A stretch of 22,555 nucleotides of DNA from a virus: positions 1-22,555 of the IMG/VR virus record IMGVR_UViG_3300035670_001322; one strand, 5' to 3'. Shown in pieces: positions 1 to 7,903 of this stretch. Below the pieces are notes generated by a model, which ran no database searches, was not told the DNA's origin, and saw only the letters and a program-made list of their open reading frames with translations. Both the position numbers and the translations under genes were made by a program. Each line of letters opens with the position of its first letter. Position 1 is the stretch's first letter.

Positions 1-1894
1 GAGGAACACCTGTAGCTCCACCAGCAGCTAACTGCTCTCTGGCTTTAATGTGCTGTTCTATGAGTAACTGTTTATCTTCTTCTAAGTTCTTAAATTCAGC
101 AGTCATAACATAACGATATGCATAGGCTAACATGCCTTTGTGTTCTTCCAGTTCTTTAGGAGGAATGTACTTATTGCTTTCGATCATCTCTTCAAACAAC
201 TCTCGTTGTCTTTGCTCTGATAACTGCATGATATCATACATACTTTCAAGTTCATTAAGCTTTAACATAGATAGAAGTGTTTTGCTATCTACGCCTGCTT
301 TTTCGAACAGAGGCATAAGCTGAAGTATTTCTTCTCGCCTAGTAGTCGGATCTAAAGATAGGCTAGCTCCATACTCAGTGATAATATCAAATCCACCATT
401 AATATCAGCACCTTTGATATCTTTAGCTTCAAATGCTTTTTCAGCTCCAAGTACTAAGATTATATGAGGCTCGTCCCAATGTTTGCGAATAAGGTTAAGA
501 TATCCTTTGTATATACTTTCTACAAACAGTGTATATTTATTGAACAATCTGCGACGAATCATATTTCCTTGGTTAGTGGCATACTGCAAAGAGAATCCAG
601 AAGTCTCTCTTCCCATCTGGCCAAACATAGATTCGTTGACTCCGGCAGAATCATCCCCGCCAGCTTTGAGTCTATCTCGTAACTTATCAACTTCAGGCAT
701 TAATGTTGGGGCGTTCATAAAATAAGGAGGCTGTACACCTTCGATCTTCACTATATCCCAAGGAGTATTTGTAATAGAATCTTCAGCAATCTTAGCAGAC
801 TCTGGAAGAACCATTCTACATACCCCATGAGCCTGTATATTGTCTAAAGTCACGTTATCTAGTCTATTTATAAGCTCTTGAATAGGCGAAGCATAGGCTA
901 AAAATGACTTACCGTAGACTTCATCTGGAATATCTATGTCTGTAAAAATGTGATATGGAAGATATGCTGTAGGAGGCATCAATTTTTCTTGACCCGTCCT
1001 GACATCTAGATCTTCTTTGTCGGCAGGAGGACTAAAACTGAAAGGATTAGGTCCAATACTTCCGAGAATCTGACCATCTCGCAAACAATAAGCAAATCTT
1101 CCTAACATTCCGTTAATAGGTAGCCCTTTTTCCCAATATTCGTAGATTTCTACCAATTCTTCGTCCAGATCAGCTTTATCTGCGGCATGATCTATGCCCA
1201 TTTCAGACTTAGCTTTGACTACTGCTCCACGAAGTTCTTCTTCATGCTCAGGAAACAGAAATAAAGCTTCCTCTAGTGGGATAACCTTACGTTCAAACAC
1301 GAATCTTACCTGATCATACGTATTTGCATCAGGATCTATCCACACATCCCAGGTAGAAGGTGAGTAAATATCGATTTTTCCTTCTAATTCGAACTCTCCA
1401 GTAGACTGATCCATACCAGATATGTCTCCCTGGTGAGGATCAAACGTAGTTTTCATCCAACCTGTGCCTGTCATGAGGGTCTTCAAAGATGCTTGGTCTA
1501 CTTTTTCTTGCATTTTTTCGGTACGTATGGCATGGCGAATAAGTCTATCAGCAGCATCAGCTTTAGTTCTATCTGATGGGTCGGAACTTGTAGGTCTAGC
1601 TAGTACTGTAGGAGGGTTAGCTGACAATTGAGCATGGATAAACCTAAAGTTTTTGAACATATAGTTAACGCCGACTTCTTGGTTGCTTCCATCAATGTCG
1701 CCAAAGTCTAAATCTGCATCAGACTCAAAGCTATATTTAGCGTTAGGAAGATCTATTCTGCCTGTTGTGTTGAAAAGCATTCGCTCACTGGCTTCCCATT
1801 CAGGCTCATAGCGTTTCCTAAATGTCTTAGCATTCTTAAGTCTTCGTTTTAATTCTTTAGTTGCTTGATCTCTGCTCCAGATTCTCATCTTCAT
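1..1894 (-). CDS. Portal protein, P22-like (partial, C-terminus beyond left edge)
   Basis: An open frame of 631 complete codons runs from an ATG at 1894 off the left edge with no stop. The portal forms the dodecameric ring at the capsid vertex through which the terminase pumps DNA and to which the tail attaches. My translation begins MKMRIWSRDQATKEL and reads like P22-type portals: an N-terminal helix with YEPEWEASERM, then NYMFKNFRFIHAQLSANPP (about residues 66-84), a segment on storing metal/DNA-binding-neutral text such as STWDVWIDPDA, and a helical late part rich in Glu and Lys. Its ATG overlaps the TGA of the upstream 98-aa gene (ATGA), implying translational coupling. The large terminase lies just upstream in the same unit, the classic packaging neighbourhood. 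The assignment rests on recognised overall pattern and context, not on a search. Portals of this type are about 650-750 aa, so most of the gene is present. Confidence 0.85.
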   Translation of the reverse strand, partial: MKMRIWSRDQATKELKRRLKNAKTFRKRYEPEWEASERMLFNTTGRIDLPNAKYSFESDADLDFGDIDGSNQEVGVNYMFKNFRFIHAQLSANPPTVLARPTSSDPSDRTKADAADRLIRHAIRTEKMQEKVDQASLKTLMTGTGWMKTTFDPHQGDISGMDQSTGEFELEGKIDIYSPSTWDVWIDPDANTYDQVRFVFERKVIPLEEALFLFPEHEEELRGAVVKAKSEMGIDHAADKADLDEELVEIYEYWEKGLPINGMLGRFAYCLRDGQILGSIGPNPFSFSPPADKEDLDVRTGQEKLMPPTAYLPYHIFTDIDIPDEVYGKSFLAYASPIQELINRLDNVTLDNIQAHGVCRMVLPESAKIAEDSITNTPWDIVKIEGVQPPYFMNAPTLMPEVDKLRDRLKAGGDDSAGVNESMFGQMGRETSGFSLQYATNQGNMIRRRLFNKYTLFVESIYKGYLNLIRKHWDEPHIILVLGAEKAFEAKDIKGADINGGFDIITEYGASLSLDPTTRREEILQLMPLFEKAGVDSKTLLSMLKLNELESMYDIMQLSEQRQRELFEEMIESNKYIPPKELEEHKGMLAYAYRYVMTAEFKNLEEDKQLLIEQHIKAREQLAAGGATGVP

Positions 1895-2187
1895 GGGATT
1901 AATCCTTTGTCTTCTGCCATATAATCTGTGATTAGGTCTACTCCATTGTTATCATATTGGGCATATTTTCGTATGGCAGGAGTAATAAGTTTCAAGATCT
2001 TGTCTTTATCGGGTTTTTTATAATCATCGCTTGATACAGTTTCATAGATCTTTTTGAGTTTTTCCCAAGCTTTGGGGTCAGTAGGAATAGCATCAATAAG
2101 TTTTCTAAGATTACATTTTTTTGGCTTACTTTCTTCTTCTACTTTTGGCATCGTTAGTTTGTTTAGGATAATCTTGATGTTAATCAA
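1891..2187 (-). CDS. Hypothetical 98-aa protein between terminase and portal
   Basis: A 98-aa basic, helical, cytosolic-looking protein that I do not recognise. The start is TTG at 2187, preceded by AAGGAG six bases upstream. The first in-frame ATG (residue 13, MPKVEEESKPKK) has no Shine-Dalgarno, so TTG is preferred. The N-terminal third is Lys/Glu-rich and probably disordered; the rest (DPKAWEKLKKIYETV, then KDKILKLITPAIRKYAQYD) is predicted helical by eye. The TTG overlaps the stop of the 51-aa membrane gene upstream (CGTTGA), and its own TGA overlaps the portal ATG, so all three should be translated as a chain. Its position suggests a packaging or portal-assembly accessory, but that is only inference from context. 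Confidence 0.75.
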   Translation of the reverse strand: MINIKIILNKLTMPKVEEESKPKKCNLRKLIDAIPTDPKAWEKLKKIYETVSSDDYKKPDKDKILKLITPAIRKYAQYDNNGVDLITDYMAEDKGLIP

Positions 2188-2339
2188 CGTGATCTCCTTT
2201 TAGACATAGAGGTTAGTATTAACATTTTAGCAGCTTTTCTGTACAATCTTTCGGTTTCTCTGCGTTCTCGAACCATGCCTAACCACACCAATCCATAGAT
2301 AGGTAAAAACATGAATAATATTGCTACGATCGCTTCCAT
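2184..2339 (-). CDS. Small single-TM membrane protein (51 aa)
   Basis: A short frame starting at ATG 2339 encodes 51 residues. Residues 1-23 ([20 protein letters not shown]...) form one hydrophobic segment, followed by a strongly basic tail (RERRETERLYRKAAK and a terminal SKRRSR). This is the layout of an N-out/C-in small membrane protein. It overlaps the end of the large terminase by 16 bases in another frame, and its TGA overlaps the TTG start of the 98-aa gene. It fills what would otherwise be a gap in a fully packed operon. The ribosome site is modest: AAGGA ends about 11 bases ahead of the ATG, inside the terminase. It could be a holin/pinholin-like or virion membrane protein; the sequence does not decide. 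Confidence 0.6.
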   Translation of the reverse strand: MEAIVAILFMFLPIYGLVWLGMVRERRETERLYRKAAKMLILTSMSKRRSR

Positions 2340-3790
2340 CTACTACGTTTTCCTTGTAAGATTTTTTGTATCTTTTTTCTTTCAGCTTTTTTGCGCTCTT
2401 GGTTCTTTGCTCTTATCTCTATATCATTTTGCACTACTGGATCTGGATGTATTGCTACGACAGGAGTACTATCTTTTGGCAGATTATCTAGCGCATATTG
2501 TAGTGCATCTAGCAAATGATACTTAGATGCTCCTACTATCTTATCTTCTGATGTTTCACTCCATTGACATCCTACTAGTTCTTGGATAAGTTCTGCGTTA
2601 TCAGAACCGATCTTTAGTTTACCACTAGTTAGAGCTTCTTGCAAGCCTTTTATTAGCTCGTGTTTTCGCTGTGTTTTATTGTAAACGCCTGAATAAATAC
2701 GTCCTCGTTTGGACGCTTCCTTAATAAACCATACTTCGTGAGGATCTGATACTTTGCGAATTGTGTTATATCCGGCTGATAAGATCTCAATTCTATCAAG
2801 TAGATCTGTTGCTGCTGCTCCGTCCACATACTTAGAATTAACAACATACCATGTTCTCTGTACAGGAGACTGAGCCAGTAAAATATAGCCAGTTTTGCCG
2901 CTAGCTGCCGGATCTACAGCCTCTACATGATTCCAAGAAGCCCTGTATTCTTGTGGAATAGGAGCCACATGCATGTCTGGATTAAAGTCATATACAGATA
3001 ATGCACCTGAAAACCACTCACCAAACAATCTAGCATTACGCTCTGCTTCTGGAAGTGTAGCATATTGCTGAATAATTTGATCTTCTCTACCTTTATAGAT
3101 AGGATTATCCAACATATTAAATCTATACTTCTTGCCTATCGGGTCTTTAAGTCCTTCAATAAAGTTCTTGATATCTACGTTCTGAAGTAAAGGAGTAAAA
3201 GTAATAAGAAGTCTAGCATTTTTGGCAATGATACGAGTCTGAAGCTCAGCTACCAGCGATAAAGAATTAGGCATTTCATCTAGCCACACATAATGAGCAA
3301 CGTAGCCTTGAGCGGTTTTACGAGCTGCGTTGGCGTCGTGGTGAGATATGAAGATGATTGTGTTGCCATTTTTAGTATTAATTACACGCTGTAGTGAATT
3401 TCCTATCCTGACTTCTTTATAGCAGCCTGGATCTAGAAATGGTTTTATCTTTCTATTCCATAAGTTAGATTCAAGTTGTTCACCTACCTGACCTATTACC
3501 AGTATCATGAGAGGCTCTTGTTGCCATTCTGCTGGGCGAGTAAAGAACGGATGATTCTCTTGGAACAGCCAAGCAGTTTCTCTTCCTCCTAACAGCGATT
3601 TTCCTGTCTGATTGCCTGCAATTACAGCTCTTATAGGATAGTGATTTATACCTCTTAGTACTTCGAACTGCTTCTTGGTCGGTCTAGACTCCAGAACAAA
3701 CGGGTCCATACACTCGTCACGCTGCAAAGCTTGGTATCTACGCAGAGCGGCGGTTATGACTTGCTGTTGTTGTTCTTGAGCTTGGTTCAT
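2324..3790 (-). CDS. terL: Terminase large subunit
   Basis: A 488-aa packaging ATPase-nuclease. It binds the procapsid portal, translocates DNA using ATP and cuts the concatemer. The ATPase domain has a Walker A at residues 58-65 (AGNQTGKS), a Walker B at 168-172 (VWLDE) and a coupling motif at 194-200 (LLITFTP). The C-terminal RNase H-like nuclease shows acidic residues in the expected order: D293 ([10 protein letters not shown]), D349 (SDPHEVWF) and D428 ([11 protein letters not shown]). The length is normal for the family. The tail after residue 455 is very basic ([11 protein letters not shown] and a final RSRWKRS). The ATG overlaps the TGA of the 46-aa gene upstream. The putative small terminase lies about 5.6 kb away at the head of the same unit rather than adjacent. 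Confidence 0.95.
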   Translation of the reverse strand: MNQAQEQQQQVITAALRRYQALQRDECMDPFVLESRPTKKQFEVLRGINHYPIRAVIAGNQTGKSLLGGRETAWLFQENHPFFTRPAEWQQEPLMILVIGQVGEQLESNLWNRKIKPFLDPGCYKEVRIGNSLQRVINTKNGNTIIFISHHDANAARKTAQGYVAHYVWLDEMPNSLSLVAELQTRIIAKNARLLITFTPLLQNVDIKNFIEGLKDPIGKKYRFNMLDNPIYKGREDQIIQQYATLPEAERNARLFGEWFSGALSVYDFNPDMHVAPIPQEYRASWNHVEAVDPAASGKTGYILLAQSPVQRTWYVVNSKYVDGAAATDLLDRIEILSAGYNTIRKVSDPHEVWFIKEASKRGRIYSGVYNKTQRKHELIKGLQEALTSGKLKIGSDNAELIQELVGCQWSETSEDKIVGASKYHLLDALQYALDNLPKDSTPVVAIHPDPVVQNDIEIRAKNQERKKAERKKIQKILQGKRSRWKRS

Positions 3791-3927
3791 TTTTTCTTTT
3801 TAGGTTTACTTTTTCCAGCTTCACTGTAAGAAATAGCAACCGCTTGCTTCTGAGGATACCCCTCTTCAATAAGCTTTTTGATATTCTTACTCATTGTTTC
3901 TTTACTGCTGCCCTTTTTAAGTGGCAT
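3787..3927 (-). CDS. Small basic phage protein (46 aa), [12 protein letters not shown] type
   Basis: A 46-aa, lysine-rich protein starting at ATG 3927 with AAGGA eight bases upstream. Its pattern ([19 protein letters not shown], then [15 protein letters not shown] and a KPKKKK tail) matches a small protein I have seen recurrently in phage genomes near packaging and virion genes, usually annotated hypothetical. Ser/Lys-rich ends flank a short helix with the characteristic G-x-P-Q-K-Q-A-x-A-I/V run. Its TGA overlaps the terminase ATG, so it is probably translated with the terminase. The function is unknown; the charge would suit nucleic-acid or capsid contact, but that is inference. Confidence 0.75.
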   Translation of the reverse strand: MPLKKGSSKETMSKNIKKLIEEGYPQKQAVAISYSEAGKSKPKKKK

Positions 3928-3952
3928 ATTAGTTTTCCTTATTGCTGCTGAA

Positions 3953-4345
3953 TTAATCTTCCATTGTAACTAATACAGAATCAATAGTTACCGTGTCACC
4001 TACTCCGCTTGATATAACTACTCGTCCCTTATTTCCCAAAGGTAATTGAGAAAAATAACCCGAAGCAGTGTCTCTGCCATTAATTAGGATTGATGCAAAT
4101 CCATTGACAGTAATAGCTACACTAGCTACATCTGTCCAAGCATTATTTACAAAGTGCTGCAACTTAGCTGTAATACCAGTAGTAGATGTAACTAAAGAAG
4201 CTCCGACTTCAATCCTCATTGCATCTTTAGCACCTTCAGGAGTAATCCTAAATACTTGAGATACTTCTTGATTAGTGGCACTGGCGCCGACCAACTGACT
4301 CTGTCCGTTTAGAATTCTTTCATCTTTTCTCCAAAGACCGCTCAT
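3953..4345 (-). CDS. Virion-associated beta-rich protein (130 aa), paralogue of the 137-aa gene
   Basis: A 130-aa beta-strand-rich protein with no membrane segment and low Cys content. The ATG overlaps the TGA of the 50-aa gene upstream and has AGGA eight bases ahead. Residues ~58-130 align by eye with the C-terminal half of the 137-aa protein at 4496-4909: [14 protein letters not shown] against LQKLINEQWIDVGD, and [19 protein letters not shown] against VAIDTGVSSSLKIVRVTVY. The two are therefore likely paralogues. The pattern (polarised strands ending in V-T/I-D) is typical of small capsid-decoration or fibre domains in tailed phages. The exact place in the particle cannot be told from sequence. 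Confidence 0.75.
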   Translation of the reverse strand: MSGLWRKDERILNGQSQLVGASATNQEVSQVFRITPEGAKDAMRIEVGASLVTSTTGITAKLQHFVNNAWTDVASVAITVNGFASILINGRDTASGYFSQLPLGNKGRVVISSGVGDTVTIDSVLVTMED

Positions 4346-4494
4346 TCTTTGTTTCCTTTCTCGCTTTCGTTTGCACGAAGTTTATCTTCTATCTTTTTAA
4401 TTAAAGAAGCTACTTGTTTATAAGGCTTCTCAGCTAAACTAGCTAAGATTCTCTTTAGCTCATCGACTGTAAATTCTATAATAATTTTACCCAT
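4342..4494 (-). CDS. Hypothetical 50-aa helical protein
   Basis: A 50-aa frame from ATG 4494 (MGKIIIEFTVDELKRIL...) to a TGA that overlaps the ATG of the 130-aa gene. A TAGGG-like ribosome site lies about six bases upstream. The first strand (KIIIEFT) is followed by amphipathic helices (DELKRILASLAEKPYK, then ASLIKKIEDKLRA). It occupies exactly the space between the two paralogous virion genes, one base after the stop of the 137-aa gene, which supports it being real. It has no recognised domain; it could be a small assembly factor. Confidence 0.65.
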   Translation of the reverse strand: MGKIIIEFTVDELKRILASLAEKPYKQVASLIKKIEDKLRANESEKGNKE

Positions 4495-4495
4495 A

Positions 4496-4909
4496 TCAAA
4501 CCCTATCGTATACAGTAACACGTACTATTTTCAATGAGCTAGATACTCCAGTATCAATAGCTACTCTCACCAAGGAAGGAAGAGGGAGTACCATAGCTTC
4601 TATTTCTAGATCTGTATTGAGCATAATGCAGTATGTGCCGTCTCCCATGTCTACAGGCACAGTGGCTTGAGGATCACCTACATCTATCCACTGCTCATTA
4701 ATAAGCTTTTGCAGCCATATCTTTATCTCTTCTCCAGCTCCAAGTACTACATTCTCGACATCTATATGAGTTGTGAAATACAGCGAACTCTCGTCAGAAA
4801 TAGATACTTCTCTTGATATAGGAAGTCTAGATTCTCCAGAACCTACTGTCATCCCTTGCTGATACAGGATGTGATTAGTTCCTACAAATCCATGTTGTGC
4901 TGATGCCAT
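4496..4909 (-). CDS. Virion-associated beta-rich protein (137 aa), paralogue of the 130-aa gene
   Basis: A 137-aa beta-rich protein, no membrane segment. It begins MASAQHGFVGTNHILYQQG, a Gly/Gln N-terminus typical of particle proteins. Its C-terminal ~75 residues parallel the 130-aa protein at 3953-4345 (Leu-Gln then W-x-D-V, followed by an I-x-L-N strand and a closing V-x-V-T strand). Its ATG abuts or overlaps the stop of the papain-like enzyme gene upstream. Probable decoration or fibre component by context; the precise role is unknown. Confidence 0.75.
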   Translation of the reverse strand: MASAQHGFVGTNHILYQQGMTVGSGESRLPISREVSISDESSLYFTTHIDVENVVLGAGEEIKIWLQKLINEQWIDVGDPQATVPVDMGDGTYCIMLNTDLEIEAMVLPLPSLVRVAIDTGVSSSLKIVRVTVYDRV

Positions 4910-5343
4910 TATAGCTCGCCTTTATAAAGCTTATTATATAGTTCCATTGGAGTAAGCATCTTGTTGCTTTTTTTGCATATCAGTTTAATTAGAAACTCAG
5001 TACATAGATACGCATTAGTAGCATTATACACTAACTTATCGGGAAATTTCAAGCCAAAAAACTTACGTAGCAATGCTCTATACCCAAAATAACATAGAGC
5101 TAAGTAATCATAGAATACCATTTTTTTGTCGGCTATTGAAAGATCAACAGGACCATAGTGGTCAAGCCTGAGTACTACCCGTCTCTTTTTTAAAAAGGAT
5201 ACTAGGCTCTCGTACTTTACTCCTGTCATCGTAATGTGGAGTACATTATCATCATCTACCAGTAAAGCTACGTGACTTACAGGCTCTTCTAATGCCCAAC
5301 AAATTATGTCGCTATCTTTTCTGGTAAACAGAATCTTCATCAT
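4909..5343 (-). CDS. Permuted papain-fold enzyme, YiiX/NlpC-P60-like
   Basis: A 144-aa protein with the hallmarks of the circularly permuted NlpC/P60 (YiiX/LRAT-like) hydrolases. A catalytic His comes first, at H24 in VSHVALLVDDD, preceded by the FTRKDSDI strand. The nucleophile Cys comes later, at C114 in YLCTEFLIKL, followed by the family-like closing motif LTPMELYNKL (129-139). Enzymes of this fold cleave or exchange amide/thioester/ester bonds, some on peptidoglycan peptides or lipids. There is no signal peptide. It sits inside the virion gene block, overlapping the 258-aa gene by four bases (ATGA), so it may be carried in the particle and act on the cell wall at entry. The substrate is unproven. 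Confidence 0.65.
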   Translation of the reverse strand: MMKILFTRKDSDIICWALEEPVSHVALLVDDDNVLHITMTGVKYESLVSFLKKRRVVLRLDHYGPVDLSIADKKMVFYDYLALCYFGYRALLRKFFGLKFPDKLVYNATNAYLCTEFLIKLICKKSNKMLTPMELYNKLYKGEL

Positions 5344-6116
5344 TTGTATAGTCCTAAGTTTAGCTGAAACTCAGTTTGTGCTCCAACTGGATGTTTAACA
5401 ACAAACCTAATCTTATTGGTATGGTAAGTCGCATCATATAATAGTTCTGCTGGATTATTGGCTGAACACACAGTAAGCCAAGTTCCTTTAACCCATTTAA
5501 TTCTGGGATTAGCTATAAAATCAATACTTCCGCCATAAGCTGTTGGTATGTCAGGAACGGCTACTACGTGAACTTCCCAAGCATCATCATTAGATCCATC
5601 AAGTTCTGCTGGTACAAAAATACCGCCACCAAAAATTTCATAATCAAAACTAGGCTCCCAGTCTAGCCATGTTTCTTTGCAATCTGCTTCTACTGTTGTG
5701 GTGTCTCCATTTACATCTTTCATGATATATGTAAGATCGCCAAAGTCTTCATCTTTCCAATTAGTATTATCGTAGTTGTCTTGGTCGGAAGTAGTGAAGG
5801 TTATATATCTATTATGTAATTTTCTTCCTAACTTGCAATTGACTGTTCTGGCTTCGACTCTATCAGTTACTTCTACGTCTACTGGAATACTGTTTTGTAA
5901 CCAACGTAATTGTTCTGCTAGTCCTGAAATTGCTTCAATTGAATTATGGATCTCAAAGTATTCATCCGATAGAGCTTTTATTACATCATCATTATATGCC
6001 CAACTGTGTCTCTTATCATCTGTTATGGTAAAAATCTCGTCTATATCAAATTCTTTTTCATGAAGCTGTTTGACTTCGCCGCTTATATTTTTAATTTTAC
6101 ATATAGAGTAAGCCAT
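5340..6116 (-). CDS. Virion-associated protein (258 aa) with shared N-terminal module
   Basis: A 258-aa protein lacking membrane segments. Residues 1-75 match the N-terminus of the next gene (247 aa): IKNISGE here against IKNKSGE there, a middle acidic stretch, and a closing helix AISGLAEQLRWLQ against DLSAALGLKLLAQ. The remaining ~180 residues are Trp/Asp-rich beta structure (NWKDEDFGDLTYI, WLDWEPSFDYEIFGGG) unlike the partner. This is the arrangement of phage fibres or spikes in which a conserved anchor carries different heads. Its ATG overlaps the stop of the upstream gene. Role in host contact or capsid decoration is inference. Confidence 0.75.
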   Translation of the reverse strand: MAYSICKIKNISGEVKQLHEKEFDIDEIFTITDDKRHSWAYNDDVIKALSDEYFEIHNSIEAISGLAEQLRWLQNSIPVDVEVTDRVEARTVNCKLGRKLHNRYITFTTSDQDNYDNTNWKDEDFGDLTYIMKDVNGDTTTVEADCKETWLDWEPSFDYEIFGGGIFVPAELDGSNDDAWEVHVVAVPDIPTAYGGSIDFIANPRIKWVKGTWLTVCSANNPAELLYDATYHTNKIRFVVKHPVGAQTEFQLNLGLYK

Positions 6117-6859
6117 TATACTTCCTCAAATTCAAGTAATAAGATTGGATCTGATAAAGATTGAATTTGTCCAGCCTGAGATATATCTTTTCTAAGTTGA
6201 ACACCTAGAATACTTAGTGCAGAAAAATAATTGGTGCCTTCTGCTTCATCAAAGTCTGTTATTTCAAACTTAAAAGTATCATATCCAGTATTGTTTCCAA
6301 AAAAAGATCCAACAAGTTCCATATTTAACTTACATATTAGGTCTGTTCCGTTATATAAATGATCATAAAAACCTATACAACAAAAAATATTACCGGAAGT
6401 AGATATCCAATCAAAATTAGCTTTTCTAAAAACCACTACAGCTTTAGTTAACTTACTATTACATGGCATGATAAATGGTTGTGTAGAGCTTCCAAATCCA
6501 GAATAAGAACCTGAAGATGTACTTCCTGACCACATATCGAACCACTGAGCATTAGACATTAAATTATTACCATTTTTGGTTTTATGGACCTGGAAAAGAA
6601 GTCGTCTTTTTTCCCAACCAACTCCTTCATACGGTTGAAACTGGGCCAATAGCTTTAGACCTAAAGCAGCCGATAAATCCGAAGTGCCATTATTTACTAC
6701 ATAATTCCCATTTTCAACTTCAGATTTTATAAACTCATCTTCATACAGTTTTAACCATAAGTTTGAGGAGACTTCATACTCGTCATTATGAGCAACTTGA
6801 CAATTCAGTATATTGCGAGTTTCTCCACTTTTATTTTTTATGATTTTAGTAATAGCCAT
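6116..6859 (-). CDS. Virion-associated protein (247 aa) with shared N-terminal module
   Basis: A 247-aa protein starting MAITKIIKNKSGETRNI. The first ~75 residues are the same type of module as in the 258-aa gene downstream, ending in VVNNGTSDLSAALGLKLL. This 'NDGTSDLS' pattern is common in phage virion accessory proteins. Residues ~80-247 form a separate beta-rich domain with a Ser/Gly-rich loop (SGSTSSGSYSGFGSS, about 111-125) and a late FKFEITDFDEAEGTNYFS segment, reminiscent of a jelly-roll head. Gene ends overlap with neighbours on both sides. It is probably a fibre or decoration protein; the partner is unknown. Confidence 0.75.
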   Translation of the reverse strand: MAITKIIKNKSGETRNILNCQVAHNDEYEVSSNLWLKLYEDEFIKSEVENGNYVVNNGTSDLSAALGLKLLAQFQPYEGVGWEKRRLLFQVHKTKNGNNLMSNAQWFDMWSGSTSSGSYSGFGSSTQPFIMPCNSKLTKAVVVFRKANFDWISTSGNIFCCIGFYDHLYNGTDLICKLNMELVGSFFGNNTGYDTFKFEITDFDEAEGTNYFSALSILGVQLRKDISQAGQIQSLSDPILLLEFEEV

Positions 6860-7347
6860 TATACTGCTATCCTAGATATCCAAAGTATTAAATCCATATC
6901 CGAACAATTGGTCCCGTCATCTAGATACTGAGCATATATTACATCACCAGGACTGAATGTGAAATTTAGGCCGCTTATATATCCATATCCTGGATTTGGG
7001 CTTGTTACTTGCATAGTATAAAAAATAGTACCTGTTTTAGAGACAGTTCTAAATTCAATTCTAAAAGCAACATTAGAAGTTTGATTGCTCCAAGTTATTT
7101 CATTTAGTTTAGTATTAACTGGAAATACCACGAATGGGGTATTTGGTAAAAGCTCACTTGGGCCTAACCAGTTATTATTTCCTACTGTTCCATTATATAC
7201 ACCACGAATTCCTGCTCTTGGAAATCCTTCGGCATTTTGTTTTGCTTCTTCAATAGCATCTTGTACATTATCAGACACAAAATCATTACCCGTATTATCA
7301 AACGGAGTTGACTCAGCTACTGATGTGTGCTCGTCACGTCTAGGCAT
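6859..7347 (-). CDS. Fibre-like virion protein (162 aa) with NVQDAIEEA motif
   Basis: A 162-aa protein. Residues 15-36 contain PFDNTGNDFVSDNVQDAIE, the F-x-S/T-x-NVQ-x-AIEEA motif repeatedly found near the base of phage tail- or head-fibre domains and thought to precede a trimeric head. The rest is beta-rich and aromatic (NNNWLGPSELLPN, ITWSNQTSNVAFRIEF, GYGYISGLNFTFSPGD), ending LILWISRIAV, consistent with a compact beta-sandwich. Start ATG overlaps the stop of the 95-aa gene upstream. Host-surface binding is a reasonable guess, not shown. Confidence 0.75.
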   Translation of the reverse strand: MPRRDEHTSVAESTPFDNTGNDFVSDNVQDAIEEAKQNAEGFPRAGIRGVYNGTVGNNNWLGPSELLPNTPFVVFPVNTKLNEITWSNQTSNVAFRIEFRTVSKTGTIFYTMQVTSPNPGYGYISGLNFTFSPGDVIYAQYLDDGTNCSDMDLILWISRIAV

Positions 7348-7634
7348 TACGACCTTTCTGAAACTATTACTGTTGTACTTCCTGATTCGGTACGTAAATA
7401 AACTGGTTGTGTGTCCGATGCTTCAAAACTTGCAATCTGATTTTTAAACACCAAAAATCCACTAGTGGCCGCTAGTCCAGTCTTGAATAGTACTCTTACT
7501 CTTCCGTCTAAAGGCTGAATAGTTACTATTTTACGCTCTGGAAAAGCACTGGCTCCTACCTTAGCTTCGACTTCAGAGGTAGTAACCACGATACTAGTTT
7601 GGTCAGAAGGACCATCTAACGGCAACAATGCCAT
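7347..7634 (-). CDS. Small virion protein (95 aa), single beta-sandwich domain
   Basis: A 95-aa protein. Residues ~27-95 (SAFPERKIVTIQPLDGRV, then ATSGFLVFKNQIASFEA, ending TTVIVSERS) parallel the C-terminal ~68 residues of the 351-aa protein at 7904-8959 (LSNRKFMLVQNLGNRAVYV, TGLRLSPGAVAEF, DVRVFEAS). The shared order is R-K, a hydrophobic strand, G-R, a Gly-Leu/Phe strand, and a final V-x-V-x-E-x-S. Here the domain stands alone. It likely belongs to the same particle structure as the 351-aa protein. The ATG lies within TAAATAATG next to the previous stop. Confidence 0.72.
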   Translation of the reverse strand: MALLPLDGPSDQTSIVVTTSEVEAKVGASAFPERKIVTIQPLDGRVRVLFKTGLAATSGFLVFKNQIASFEASDTQPVYLRTESGSTTVIVSERS

Positions 7635-7861
7635 TATTTATTCTCCACTGGTTTAGCTTTGCGTTTAGGTTTAGGAGCTTCAATAATATTCTTAAGTTCT
7701 AAAACATGATCATTAATCTTTTTAAGGAGTTCAGCACCGAAAACTCTATACTTAGCCAATTGTACAGCATCAGACATGTCGAGTGTAAATGTGGCTTTGT
7801 CGGCTACAAACTGCAAAAATCCCTGGAGGTTTTTTACGTCTTCTTCTAAAAATTTTCCCAT
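7634..7861 (-). CDS. Hypothetical 75-aa helical protein
   Basis: A 75-aa protein that I do not recognise. It is largely helical (FLEEDVKNLQGFLQFV, then AELLKKINDHVLELKNII) and ends in a Pro/Lys-rich basic tail (EAPKPKRKAKPVENK). AGGGAG sits six bases ahead of the ATG, immediately after the terminator hairpin at 7874-7897. It is therefore the first gene read by polymerases that pass that terminator. No membrane segment. A chaperone or scaffolding-like role is possible but unsupported. Confidence 0.7.
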   Translation of the reverse strand: MGKFLEEDVKNLQGFLQFVADKATFTLDMSDAVQLAKYRVFGAELLKKINDHVLELKNIIEAPKPKRKAKPVENK

Positions 7862-7873
7862 GCTAGACTCCCT

Positions 7874-7897
7874 AAAAAGGAGGCTCCGAAGAGCCTC
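7874..7897 (-). terminator. Rho-independent terminator after the 351-aa virion gene
   Basis: Read on the minus strand, a perfect 7-bp stem GAGGCTC/GAGCCTC closed by a TTCG tetraloop is followed by CTTTTT. It lies just after the stop of the 351-aa gene and before the 75-aa gene. It should lower expression of genes further down the unit relative to the small terminase, 119-aa and 351-aa genes. Confidence 0.85.
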
Positions 7898-7903
7898 GAT
7901 TTA

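Noticed and set aside
132-725. Plus-strand frames opposite the portal gene
   Set aside because: They are shadows of the portal reading frame with no ribosome sites.
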